A stretch of 64,000 nt of DNA from Streptomyces aquilus (GTDB lineage: Bacteria > Actinomycetota > Actinomycetes > Streptomycetales > Streptomycetaceae). How positions within the stretch are numbered: position 1 is the first letter of the stretch; each line of letters begins with the position of its first letter. Location of the stretch: positions 4,588,001 to 4,652,000 of the forward strand of contig NZ_CP034463.1 of the NCBI RefSeq assembly GCF_003955715.1, given 5' to 3'. The position numbers were made by a program, and so were the translations under genes. Shown here in pieces: positions 11,219 through 19,001 of the stretch. The notes beneath the pieces were generated by a model. It saw nothing but the letters and a program-made list of their open reading frames with translations. It was not told the DNA's origin and ran no database searches.

Positions 11219-13174
11219 TCACAGGGGTGAGGGGGAGTCGCGTTCGGCTGGTTTCGGCGTAACTCCCGCTGTGACGTGGAGAGGTGGGACGAGGGGCTCG
11301 CGCCTGACCGGTGAGCTGACACCCCGGGAATTCAAGTGATTCATGAGGACGGGCCAGAAGCCCTTCTTGAACCAGGAGTTCTGCCGGTCTTTGGCAGGGG
11401 CCCACGGACCGTAGCGGGCGGGGAGTTCGTCCCACAGGCAGCCGGTGCGGAGGCGATGCAGAATCCCGTTGACCTGAGTCCGGACGTCCGGCGTGCCGCG
11501 CGCGAACCGGCGACGTCCGAAGTAGGCCACCATCAACTCCTCGACAGCGGGCCAGGCCTGCTCCGGCACTTCGGCGGGGACGGGCGTCCCGGTCCTCACA
11601 TGCCACTCCGTCACTTTGCATTTGACGCCCGACCGTTTTCTCACCCGGGCAAGGGGCTTCACCGTGATGTTCAGAAAACTGACCACACCTCCCATCTCGG
11701 AGCGCGTCGGGTTCTGCAGGGTCCTGCCCATCACCATGCTGAGATCCGGCTCCGCTTGACTCTGTTCCGCCAGCACCTCCCTCGCCTGAGTCAGGAGATC
11801 GCTCATGCTCCGCACGTCTTCGGCGAGTTGGCGCACGACGGTGTCCTTCACCGTCTGATGGAGACCAGGGACAGCAGCCAGTGCGGTTGCCGCCCGAGCC
11901 GCGGCTTCTTTCTTCTCATGGAGCAGTTCCTCGAACCGGGCCACGCGTTCACGCTGCTTGTCGGTGTCCTCGGGACGAGCCCTGCGACCGGGCTCCGGCA
12001 GCGAACCGCATCCGTCCAGGCCCCTCAGAAGCGTCACCACCTCCCTCCACACGACTGCTTCCACCTCGTCAGCGGCCAGATAAGGGTCGGAGCAGTTCGT
12101 GGTCTTTCCCTTGCCGTTGTTGCCGCCTCCGCACCGGTAGTAACGGGTGTCGTCGGACTTGCGGTAGGCCCCGACGTACCGGTACCCGCAGGCACCGAGA
12201 ATCCGGCCGGACAACGGGTAGTCCCCAGAAGCCGCATGGGAGGCATGCCCTGTCTCCCGCATCGCCGCGACGAGGGCTTCCGCTCTCTCCGTGGAGAGGA
12301 TGCGAGGGACAGGGATGGTCACACTGTCTCCGTGCAGAGGAGCGCCCTCCTCGTCGAGTCTCGTGCCGTTCTTCCCACTGCCGGCAGGGTTGCGGAAGAC
12401 GACCTCTCCCTGGAGAAGAGCAGAACTCCTGAGGCGGCGATGAAGGTTGGAAGCCGTCCAAGGCCGCCCACTCCGGGTGAACATCCCGCGTTCGTTGAGC
12501 TCCGAAGCGGCCTGAGAGACGTTCTTCTTCCCCTCCACGATCAAAGTCACCGCTGCGCGGACGACGTCCGCCTCGCGATCGTTCACGATCAGCGTGGAAC
12601 CCCGTCGGCCCGACTGCTCGATGGTGTACCCCCACGGTGGTGGACCGCCGACCCAGCCGCCTTCGAGAGCTCTGCACTGACGGCCTCCCTGCGTCCGCTC
12701 GCGGATGAGGTTCCACTCGGCCTCGGCGCTTGAGGCATGGAATTGCAGCTGCCTCCGACCGAACTCCGTGGTGGTGTCGATGTCCTGGGTGACCGAGGCG
12801 AAGCTGACGCCCAGGTCTTCCATGGCCCAGATCCAGGCCCAGAAGGCTCGGCCCGTACGGCCGATGCGATCGAACCTGTCCACCACGATGACGTCGATGA
12901 GGCCTTGCCGAGCGGCTTCTTCGAGCCGCCGCATGCCAGGGCGATCGACAGTCGCCCCCGACACCCCCTCGTCCCTGAAGATCAGATCGGGAGCGAGGCT
13001 CCATCCAGGCCTGTTGGCGACGTACGCGCGGCCCGCGCGCTCCTGGACATCCAGTCCGTATCCCCGTGCCTGCTCTTGGGTGGAAACCCGCAGCATCAGA
13101 GCTGCTCGAACGGAACCCACCGACCCCGGCCCGTTCCCGCCCCCGGACATGGGCATCGCGATAGCGTTGAACAT
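11219..13174 (-). CDS. Large serine recombinase with C-terminal DUF4096 (IS5-type transposase N-terminal) domain
   Basis: A 651-residue site-specific recombinase. The catalytic resolvase domain has Ser31 in MLRVSTQEQ, and the conserved VDRFDRIGRTGR carries active-site Args (residues about 24-170). A recombinase domain follows (about 185-300), then a reduced zinc-ribbon (CGYRYVG to RYYRCGG to NCSDP, about 340-380), and a coiled coil (RVARFEELLHEKKEAAARA, about 400-480). The last 110 residues are not integrase-like: WPAVEELMVAYFGRRRF and CLWDELPARYGPW match the transposase DUF4096 helix-turn-helix. An AAGGGG site precedes the ATG. No excisionase or cargo genes are adjacent. It appears inserted relative to the remembered S. 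coelicolor order. Confidence 0.85.
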   Translation of the reverse strand: MFNAIAMPMSGGGNGPGSVGSVRAALMLRVSTQEQARGYGLDVQERAGRAYVANRPGWSLAPDLIFRDEGVSGATVDRPGMRRLEEAARQGLIDVIVVDRFDRIGRTGRAFWAWIWAMEDLGVSFASVTQDIDTTTEFGRRQLQFHASSAEAEWNLIRERTQGGRQCRALEGGWVGGPPPWGYTIEQSGRRGSTLIVNDREADVVRAAVTLIVEGKKNVSQAASELNERGMFTRSGRPWTASNLHRRLRSSALLQGEVVFRNPAGSGKNGTRLDEEGAPLHGDSVTIPVPRILSTERAEALVAAMRETGHASHAASGDYPLSGRILGACGYRYVGAYRKSDDTRYYRCGGGNNGKGKTTNCSDPYLAADEVEAVVWREVVTLLRGLDGCGSLPEPGRRARPEDTDKQRERVARFEELLHEKKEAAARAATALAAVPGLHQTVKDTVVRQLAEDVRSMSDLLTQAREVLAEQSQAEPDLSMVMGRTLQNPTRSEMGGVVSFLNITVKPLARVRKRSGVKCKVTEWHVRTGTPVPAEVPEQAWPAVEELMVAYFGRRRFARGTPDVRTQVNGILHRLRTGCLWDELPARYGPWAPAKDRQNSWFKKGFWPVLMNHLNSRGVSSPVRREPLVPPLHVTAGVTPKPAERDSPSPL

Positions 13175-13193
13175 GTCAGCCCCTTCACGGCTG

Positions 13194-13233
13194 GCAAGGC
13201 CCCGGAGCTCTAGCCAGCTCTGGGGCCCCTTGC
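13194..13233. repeat. Imperfect inverted repeat upstream of the recombinase
   Basis: GCAAGG..CCCCGGAGCT pairs with AGCTCTGGGGCCCCTTGC across a 6-base loop, with one bulge and one mismatch. It begins 20 bases before the recombinase start, so it could be an autoregulatory operator, an attenuator or part of the attachment site. Confidence 0.5.
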
Positions 13234-13309
13234 ATTTGCCGAAAAGTTAGCTCTCGACATGACTCAGAACCTGTAGAACCCGAAATCCGGCTAGTCGCTT
13301 ATCCAACGA

Positions 13310-13323
13310 AACATGCGTATGTT
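13310..13323. promoter_or_regulatory. Palindromic operator candidate upstream of the P450
   Basis: AACATGCGTATGTT has perfect 5-bp arms and is extended by CGA/TCG. It lies 58 bases before the P450 start codon. Confidence 0.4.
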
Positions 13324-13380
13324 CGCCTCGTCGCTCCGGTGGCCCCGCCCCCGCCACCCGGCTGCGGATACGGTCACCAT

Positions 13381-14619
13381 GTGAACGTCTCGAACACCGG
13401 CCCCGAACTCTTCACCTGGGAGTTCGCTTCCGATCCATACCCGGCCTACGCCTGGCTGCGCGAACATTCCCCTGTCCACTGGACAAAACTCCCCAGCGGC
13501 GTCGAGGCGTGGCTGGTGACCCGCTATGCCGATGCGCGCCAAGCCCTCGCGGACCAGCGCCTCTCGAAGAACCCCGACCATCACGCCGAGGACGCCCAGG
13601 GCAAGAGCCGGACCGGAATCCCTGGCGAGCGCAGCGCCAACCTCATGACGCATCTGCTCAACATCGACCCCCCGGACCACACCCGGCTGCGCCGCCTCGT
13701 CTCCAAGGCGTTCACCCCACGACGCGTGGCCGAATTCGAGCCCCGGGTAAAGGAGTTGACCGACGTCCTCATCGACCGGTTCGCGCCCCGGGGCCAGGCC
13801 GACCTCATCCACGACTTCGCCTTCCCCCTCCCTATCTATGCGATCTGCGATCTGCTCGGCGTCCCGCGCGAGGACCAGGACGACTTCCGGGACTGGGCGG
13901 GCATGATGATCCGCCACGGAGGCGGCCCACGCGGGGGTGTCGCCCGCTCCGTCAAGAAGATCCGCAGCTATCTCGCCGACCTCATCCACCGCAAGCGCGG
14001 CGATCTGGGCGACGACCTGATCTCGGACCTCATCCGCGCCTCCGACCATGGTGAGCACCTGACCGAGAACGAAGCCGCCGCCATGTGTTTCGTACTCTTG
14101 TTCGCAGGATTCGAGACCACGATCAACCTGATCGGCAACGGCTCATACGCGCTCCTGCGTCATCCCGCTCAGCGCGCCCGGCTCCAGCAGTCCCTCGAGC
14201 GCGACGAGACCCGACTGCTCGACACCGCAGTCGAGGAACTGCTCCGCTACGACGGCCCCGTGGAGCTGGCCACCTGGCGCTACGCCACCGAGCCCCTGAC
14301 CATCGGCGGGCAGTCCATCGCCGTCGGCGACCCGGTGCTGGTCGTACTCGCCGCCGCAGACCGTGATCCGGAACGGTTCGCCGATCCGGACGTCCTCGAC
14401 CTGTCTCGCGGTGACAACCAGCACCTCGGGTACGGCCACGGCATTCACTACTGCCTCGGTGCACCCCTGGCCCGCCTTGAGGGCCGTACCGCCCTCGCGA
14501 CCCTGCTCCGCCGTCTGCCGGACCTCGAACTGGCCGCCGAACCCGCGGATCTGCGCTGGCGGGGCGGACTGATCATGCGCGGGCTCCGGGAGCTTCCGGT
14601 GCGGTTCACCGCCGACTGA
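13381..14619 (+). CDS. Cytochrome P450, CYP107U-like
   Basis: A 412-residue soluble bacterial P450 monooxygenase. The I-helix oxygen-binding motif is LLFAGFETT near residue 240, the K-helix ExxR is in EELLRY near residue 286, and the heme-ligand loop is LGYGHGIHYCLGAPLARLE with Cys near residue 358. The usual Phe of FGxGxHxCxG is replaced by Leu, which is seen in some family members. The synteny next to the rpf genes matches S. coelicolor SCO3099 (CYP107U1), reported as needed for sporulation. The natural substrate is unknown. The GTG at 13381 is chosen because the family N-terminus starts close to GPELFTWEF; an in-frame GTG at 13339 would add a Pro-rich leader. The stop is 6 bases from that of the convergent gene. 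Confidence 0.85.
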   Translation: MNVSNTGPELFTWEFASDPYPAYAWLREHSPVHWTKLPSGVEAWLVTRYADARQALADQRLSKNPDHHAEDAQGKSRTGIPGERSANLMTHLLNIDPPDHTRLRRLVSKAFTPRRVAEFEPRVKELTDVLIDRFAPRGQADLIHDFAFPLPIYAICDLLGVPREDQDDFRDWAGMMIRHGGGPRGGVARSVKKIRSYLADLIHRKRGDLGDDLISDLIRASDHGEHLTENEAAAMCFVLLFAGFETTINLIGNGSYALLRHPAQRARLQQSLERDETRLLDTAVEELLRYDGPVELATWRYATEPLTIGGQSIAVGDPVLVVLAAADRDPERFADPDVLDLSRGDNQHLGYGHGIHYCLGAPLARLEGRTALATLLRRLPDLELAAEPADLRWRGGLIMRGLRELPVRFTAD

Positions 14620-14625
14620 CGGACA

Positions 14626-15612
14626 TCAGCCTTCCGTCTCTCTGATGGCGTCCCGATAAGCCCGCGCGGCGCTGCGCAACGCCGCCTCCGGGTCCACTCC
14701 CGCGGCCTCCGCGCGCACGGCCAGAGTCAGCAGTTCGTACCCGAGGCCCTCGCCCGTCGGCAGCGCTACCTCCAGCCCCGCCGTCCGGACTCTCGACGCC
14801 AGTTTCGAGGCGAGGGCCAGGCCGGGCTGGCCGAGGGGGACGCCGTCCGTGATCGACTCGCGCTGCTTCTCTATCGCCTTGGTGCGCAGCCAGTGGGCCT
14901 TGACCTCCTCGGGGGTCGTGGCCGTCTCGTCGCCGAAGACGTGGGGGTGGCGGTGGATGAGCTTGGTGACGATGCCGCCTGCCACGTCGTCGATGGAGAA
15001 GGGGGCGTCGGGGTCCTCTTCCGCGATGCGGGCGTGGAAGACGACCTGGAGGAGGACGTCGCCGAGTTCCTCGCGGAGTTCTTCGCGGTCGCCCTCCTCG
15101 ATGGCCTCGACGAGTTCGTACGCCTCCTCGATGCCGTACTTGGCCAGGCCCTTGTGGGTCTGCTGCGAGGACCAGGGGCACTCGGCGCGGATGCGGTCCA
15201 TGACCTGGACGAGGTCGAGGAGGCGGGCGCCCGGGAGGTCGTAGGAGGCGGGGAGGAGTTCCAGCTCGGGCATGGACACGCGACCTGAGCCGGCGAGACG
15301 GGCGAGGCCGTCGGTGAGGACGGGCTCGCCCTCGCCGGTCGCCACGACGACCACGGTGTGACCGCCCGCGCAGGCGGCGACCAGGTCCTCCGCCGTCGGC
15401 GACGCCTCGTCCACCCGTATCCCGGCCTCGCGCAGGTACGGCAGCTGCGGGTGGGCGCCGTCGGCGCACAGCACGCGGTCGGCGGCGTGCAGTGCCTGCC
15501 AGGCGGGCCAGGACAGCAGGCCGGGGGCGACGCGGTGGCTGGTGGTCAGCAGGACGATGCGGCCGGGGGCGGCGGGGGTGTCCGGCGTGGCTTCGGGGCT
15601 GGTGGTGTTCAC
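14626..15612 (-). CDS. MazG-family nucleoside triphosphate pyrophosphohydrolase with YabN-like N-terminal domain
   Basis: A 328-residue cytosolic house-cleaning enzyme that converts (d)NTPs to monophosphates. The first 120 residues resemble a degenerate tetrapyrrole-methylase (YabN-type) domain (TTSHRVAPGLLSWPAWQALH). The MazG core follows: HKGLAKYGIEEAYELVEAIE, then EELREELGDVLLQVVFHA, giving the metal-binding ExxE...ExxD pattern, and HRHPHVFGDE. The C-terminal part is a shortened second MazG-like segment. It stands alone and convergent with the P450. The start context is ordinary. Confidence 0.88.
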   Translation of the reverse strand: MNTTSPEATPDTPAAPGRIVLLTTSHRVAPGLLSWPAWQALHAADRVLCADGAHPQLPYLREAGIRVDEASPTAEDLVAACAGGHTVVVVATGEGEPVLTDGLARLAGSGRVSMPELELLPASYDLPGARLLDLVQVMDRIRAECPWSSQQTHKGLAKYGIEEAYELVEAIEEGDREELREELGDVLLQVVFHARIAEEDPDAPFSIDDVAGGIVTKLIHRHPHVFGDETATTPEEVKAHWLRTKAIEKQRESITDGVPLGQPGLALASKLASRVRTAGLEVALPTGEGLGYELLTLAVRAEAAGVDPEAALRSAARAYRDAIRETEG

Positions 15613-15706
15613 GGTTCGAAGCTAACGCACGGCGCCGACCACCCCGCGAGTTATCCACAGGGTGATCGGCGCTGCCGTACCGTTCCGCCGCGCTGTGTGT
15701 GCCGGG

Positions 15707-16351
15707 TCAGGCGGTCTGCCGGGTCCCCGACGCGGTGACCTCGCGTACCCACGGGGTCTTGGCGTCGACGCGGCTGCTCTTCTCGACGTCCCAGGTGCCG
15801 TAGCGGGGGTTGAGGTCGACGTCGAGTTCCTTGGAGGCCTTGGACAGGGCCGCCCAGAAGGCCGGCTGGCTGGTGTCGGTGCCGAGGGCGGCGGCGAGTT
15901 TCTGGGCCTCCAGCTGGAGGCGGAGGTTGTCGTCGAGGCGCTCGGGGGCGATGCCGTACTGCTGGAGCCAGGCCGTCTCCAGGCCCTTGGCGCCGCCGGC
16001 CTGCTGTTCCAGGCCGGCCCGCATGGTCTGGATCTCCTTGCGGGTGACGGTGATGCCGGCGTCCTCGGCGGCCCGGTGCAGGACGCGGTCGAGGACCATG
16101 CCGTGCAGGGTGTCGCGGGTGAGGGTGCCGGTCTTGGCGATGGCCTGCGCGTACTGCGCGTCGTCCGTCACCGCGGCGCGCTGGGCGTCGCGGACCTCGT
16201 TCACCCTGGTCTCCAGTTGCGCGACGGTGATCCGCTGGCCGCCGACGACGGCTGCCGCGCCGGGGTGCGCGTCGCTGCCGCAGGCGGTGAGAAGGGGCGC
16301 CGCGGCGATCGCGGCGGAGAGGAGGAGCGCGGTGCGACGACGGCGGTGCAA
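15707..16351 (-). CDS. SurA-like N-terminal-domain lipoprotein (putative secretion chaperone)
   Basis: A 214-residue lipoprotein. The signal peptide RTALLLSAAIAAAPLLTAC ends in lipobox LLTAC, so the mature protein should be membrane-anchored outside the cell. The mature part is helical, resembling the SurA/PrsA N-terminal chaperone domain (VGGQRITVAQLETRVNEVRD), without an obvious PPIase domain. I chose TTG at 16351 because GGGAGG lies 5-6 nt upstream and it gives a typical Arg-rich signal peptide start. In-frame upstream starts would bury the signal sequence. It follows the kinase gene on the same strand by about 170 bases. Confidence 0.8.
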   Translation of the reverse strand: MHRRRRTALLLSAAIAAAPLLTACGSDAHPGAAAVVGGQRITVAQLETRVNEVRDAQRAAVTDDAQYAQAIAKTGTLTRDTLHGMVLDRVLHRAAEDAGITVTRKEIQTMRAGLEQQAGGAKGLETAWLQQYGIAPERLDDNLRLQLEAQKLAAALGTDTSQPAFWAALSKASKELDVDLNPRYGTWDVEKSSRVDAKTPWVREVTASGTRQTA

Positions 16352-16518
16352 GGAAGCCTCCCGGGGAGCTTGTGCGACGGTGCACAAAGTCTTGCGGTGA
16401 TCGATGGTAGGCAGTGGGCAAGCTCTGGCCAACCCATTCGACCAACGATTCACCGGGACTTGGGGCACCGGCACGCCTCAGGGGTGACGCCGGGTTGCGG
16501 ACGCGGCTCTTGCCGGAC

Positions 16519-18054
16519 CTAGCCGCGTACCTGTCCCAGCCACTCCAGCGTCCGGCGTATCTCCGTCACGAGGGGGTGGCCGGGCCCGTGGAGGTGCTCC
16601 ACGTCGTGGGCGAGGCGGGCCAGCGTGTCGTGGGCGGCGGGGCGGTCGCCGAGGGCGAGGAGGAGGTGGCCGATGCGGCGGCGGATGTCGTGGGCCATCT
16701 CGGGGTCGCCCGCCACGTACTGGTTCTCGTAGAACGGGAGCAGCGCGCGGTACTCGGCCAGCGCGGCCGCCGGTTCGCCGAGTTGTTCGAGGCACTGGGC
16801 GGCGTCGTGGCGGAAGCGGAGGGACTGGGGGTCGGCCTGGCCGGCCTCGGCGGCGCGTTCGTCGGCGAGGCGGCGCAGTTCGGGCAGTGCGCGCCGGTAC
16901 TGGCCGTCGTCCATGAGCGTGGCGGCGTACTGCTTGCGCAGGGTGCGGACCACCGGTGAGTGCTCGCCGTGCTGTTCCGCCGCTGCGGGCAGGATCGCGC
17001 CGAGGATGTCGACGGCCTGGGTGATGCGGCCCTCGCCGAGGAGGCGCTTGACCTCGTCGACGGCGCGCGCGACGTCGGGTTTCTCGGCGGGGGGCGTGAG
17101 CGGCATGGCGGGCGCCGGCTGGGGCGCGGGCGTGCGCGCACGGTCCGGCCAGGGGGCGTGCGGGCGCAGGAAGGGGCGCGTGGGGTCGAGGGGCGCCCCC
17201 GTGGGCATGCCGCGCGCGGGCAGGAGCACCGCCAGGTGCTCGTAGACCTCCTGCGCGCTGGCGGGGCGGTGCTGCGGGTCCTTGGCGAGCAGGCGCAGGA
17301 CGAGCGCCTCGAGCGTCTCCGGCACCTCGGGACGCAGGCGGCGCACGGGCAGCGGGGGCTCGTAGAGGTGGCGGTGCAGGACGCCGAGCGCCGTCGAGCC
17401 GGAGAACGGGACGTCGCCGCTGAGCAGTTCGTGGAGCAGTACGCCGAGTGCGTAGAGGTCGGTGTACGGGCCGACGGCGCCGCCCATGGCCTGCTCGGGC
17501 GCCATGTAGGCGGGCGAGCCGATGGGGGTGCCGGTGTGGGTGAGGCGGGTGGTGTCGGCGTCCATGACGGAGGCGACGCCGAGGTCGAGGACGGTGACGG
17601 TGCCGTCCTGCTTCACCATCACGTTGCGCGGCTTGAGGTCGCGGTGGACGATCGGCACGGCGTGCACGGCGCTCAGCACGGCGCACAGTTGCGCGGCGAC
17701 GGCGACGGCCCACTGCCAGGGGTACGGGTCGTGTTCGGCGAGGTGGTCGGAGAGGTCCGCGCCGTCGACGTACTGCATGACGAGGAACAGCTCCTCGCCC
17801 TCGCTGCCCGCGTCGTGCACGGTGACGAGCCCGGGATGATCGACCTGCGCGGTCACCCGGCACTCGCGCACGAACCGGCGGCGCAGCTCGTCCGCCTCCT
17901 GCCCGGCGACCTTGTCGGGGCGCAGCAGCTTCACCGCCACGCGCCGGTCGAGCCGTCGGTCGTACGCCGTCCAGACCTGTCCCATGCCGCCCTGCCCGAT
18001 GAGCGTGGACAGTTCATAGCGGCCTGCGACGACACGTCCTGTCGCCACGGTCAC
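16519..18054 (-). CDS. Hanks-type serine/threonine protein kinase with C-terminal TPR-like region
   Basis: A 511-residue kinase. Glycine loop IGQGGMGQVW, invariant Lys in VAVKLL, catalytic HRDLKPRNVM and APEQ activation segment end are all present. The metal motif is DLG in place of DFG, common in Streptomyces kinases. The kinase domain ends near residue 270. A Pro-rich linker follows, and residues about 330-510 look like tetratricopeptide-type helical pairs (RRALPELRRLADERAAEAG, AALAEYRALLPFYENQY). There is no transmembrane segment or PASTA domain, so it is probably cytosolic. The GTG start overlaps the stop of the preceding membrane-protein gene by 4 bases, which suggests they act together. 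Confidence 0.9.
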   Translation of the reverse strand: MTVATGRVVAGRYELSTLIGQGGMGQVWTAYDRRLDRRVAVKLLRPDKVAGQEADELRRRFVRECRVTAQVDHPGLVTVHDAGSEGEELFLVMQYVDGADLSDHLAEHDPYPWQWAVAVAAQLCAVLSAVHAVPIVHRDLKPRNVMVKQDGTVTVLDLGVASVMDADTTRLTHTGTPIGSPAYMAPEQAMGGAVGPYTDLYALGVLLHELLSGDVPFSGSTALGVLHRHLYEPPLPVRRLRPEVPETLEALVLRLLAKDPQHRPASAQEVYEHLAVLLPARGMPTGAPLDPTRPFLRPHAPWPDRARTPAPQPAPAMPLTPPAEKPDVARAVDEVKRLLGEGRITQAVDILGAILPAAAEQHGEHSPVVRTLRKQYAATLMDDGQYRRALPELRRLADERAAEAGQADPQSLRFRHDAAQCLEQLGEPAAALAEYRALLPFYENQYVAGDPEMAHDIRRRIGHLLLALGDRPAAHDTLARLAHDVEHLHGPGHPLVTEIRRTLEWLGQVRG

Positions 18055-18707
18055 CTGCCGCCCTCGTGGTGGCCGCCGGGCTGCCCGTCCTGCCGGCGCA
18101 GGTAGTCACTGAGCTCGTCGAGCTCGGCGCGCACCTGGTCGATGCGGGCGGGCGCGGGGCGCTGGGGCGCGGGTGGGGGCGTGTGGGGCGCGGGGGGTTG
18201 CGGCATGGGGTTCTGGAGATGCGGCTGCGGGATCGGGGACGGCGCCTGGGGCACGGTCGTCGCGGTGTACGGCGACTGCGGGAGGGGCGGCTGGGGGTGC
18301 GGCTGCGGGTAGCCGTACGCGGGCGCCGATGCCGGGGCGGGCTGCGGGGCGTAGGCGCTGTAGCGGAGCTGGTGGAAGTGGCGTACGTCCGCGGAGAGGT
18401 AGTACGCGATCGACGCCACCAGCGTGCCGAACAGCAGGGCCATGCCGGTCCAGCCGCCGGCGGTGTGGATCTCGTCGCCCGGTTCGACGCCGATCAGCAC
18501 GAGCCCGAGGGTGACCGCGACGAGCGAGGCGACGAACAGGCCCCAGTCGAGCGCCCTGCGGGTCACGAGCGCCAGGCGCAGCAGCATCGCCCAGGAGAAC
18601 AGGCCGATGGTGAAGATCCCGAGCACCACGAACAGCACACGCAGGACGACCAGCCATGCCGGGTGGGGCGGCTGCTTCACCGGCTGCGGGTAGCCGTGGC
18701 CATGCAT
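18051..18707 (-). CDS. Membrane protein with Pro/Gln-rich cytoplasmic tail, coupled to the kinase
   Basis: A 218-residue protein of unknown function. Three to four membrane segments fill residues about 15-115 (WLVVLRVLFVVLGIFTIGLF, WGLFVASLVAVTLGLVLIGV, MALLFGTLVASIAYYL). A long Pro/Gln/Ala-rich low-complexity tail follows, ending in a short charged helix (RIDQVRAELDELSDYLRRQD). The start ATG at 18707 is chosen. It overlaps the kinase gene (GTGA), so co-translation is likely and the tail may be a kinase target or scaffold; that role is inference. The 287 bases upstream of it hold no gene except the methylase 3' repeat. Confidence 0.75.
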   Translation of the reverse strand: MHGHGYPQPVKQPPHPAWLVVLRVLFVVLGIFTIGLFSWAMLLRLALVTRRALDWGLFVASLVAVTLGLVLIGVEPGDEIHTAGGWTGMALLFGTLVASIAYYLSADVRHFHQLRYSAYAPQPAPASAPAYGYPQPHPQPPLPQSPYTATTVPQAPSPIPQPHLQNPMPQPPAPHTPPPAPQRPAPARIDQVRAELDELSDYLRRQDGQPGGHHEGGR

Positions 18708-18917
18708 GACAGCTCCTGGTGCCTCGGTGGGCGTACGAGGGCGGCCGTCGCCCGGCAACCCCGTTCCTGTGATTGTCGCTTCGCGCGTACAGGCGAGCGT
18801 ATAGGCCGACACGGACAAGCGGTCCCGGGTTGTACCGAACCGTTGTCGCACTGATCACTTCTCGCGCCCGCGCAGGTCGGCGGAGTGGTGGCTTCCGCGC
18901 GGGGTGTGCGGCACGGG

Positions 18918-19001
18918 GACGCGCCGGAAGGTCAGTCGGACGCGCCGGAGGGTCAGTCGGGGGCCCCGGACGGTCAGTCGGGGGCCCCGGACCGTCAGTC
19001 G
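18918..19001. repeat. 21-bp minisatellite carrying copies of the methylase stop codon
   Basis: Four contiguous 21-bp units (18918, 18939, 18960 and 18981). The last two differ by one base, and the first two share a variant GC core. The real methylase stop (18995-18997) lies inside the unit at 18981, so each downstream unit repeats the Pro-Asp-stop end of the gene. Confidence 0.9.

Noticed and set aside
11219..13174. Prophage or integrative plasmid around the recombinase
   Set aside because: No excisionase, replication, transfer or virion genes flank it; both sides are core genes.
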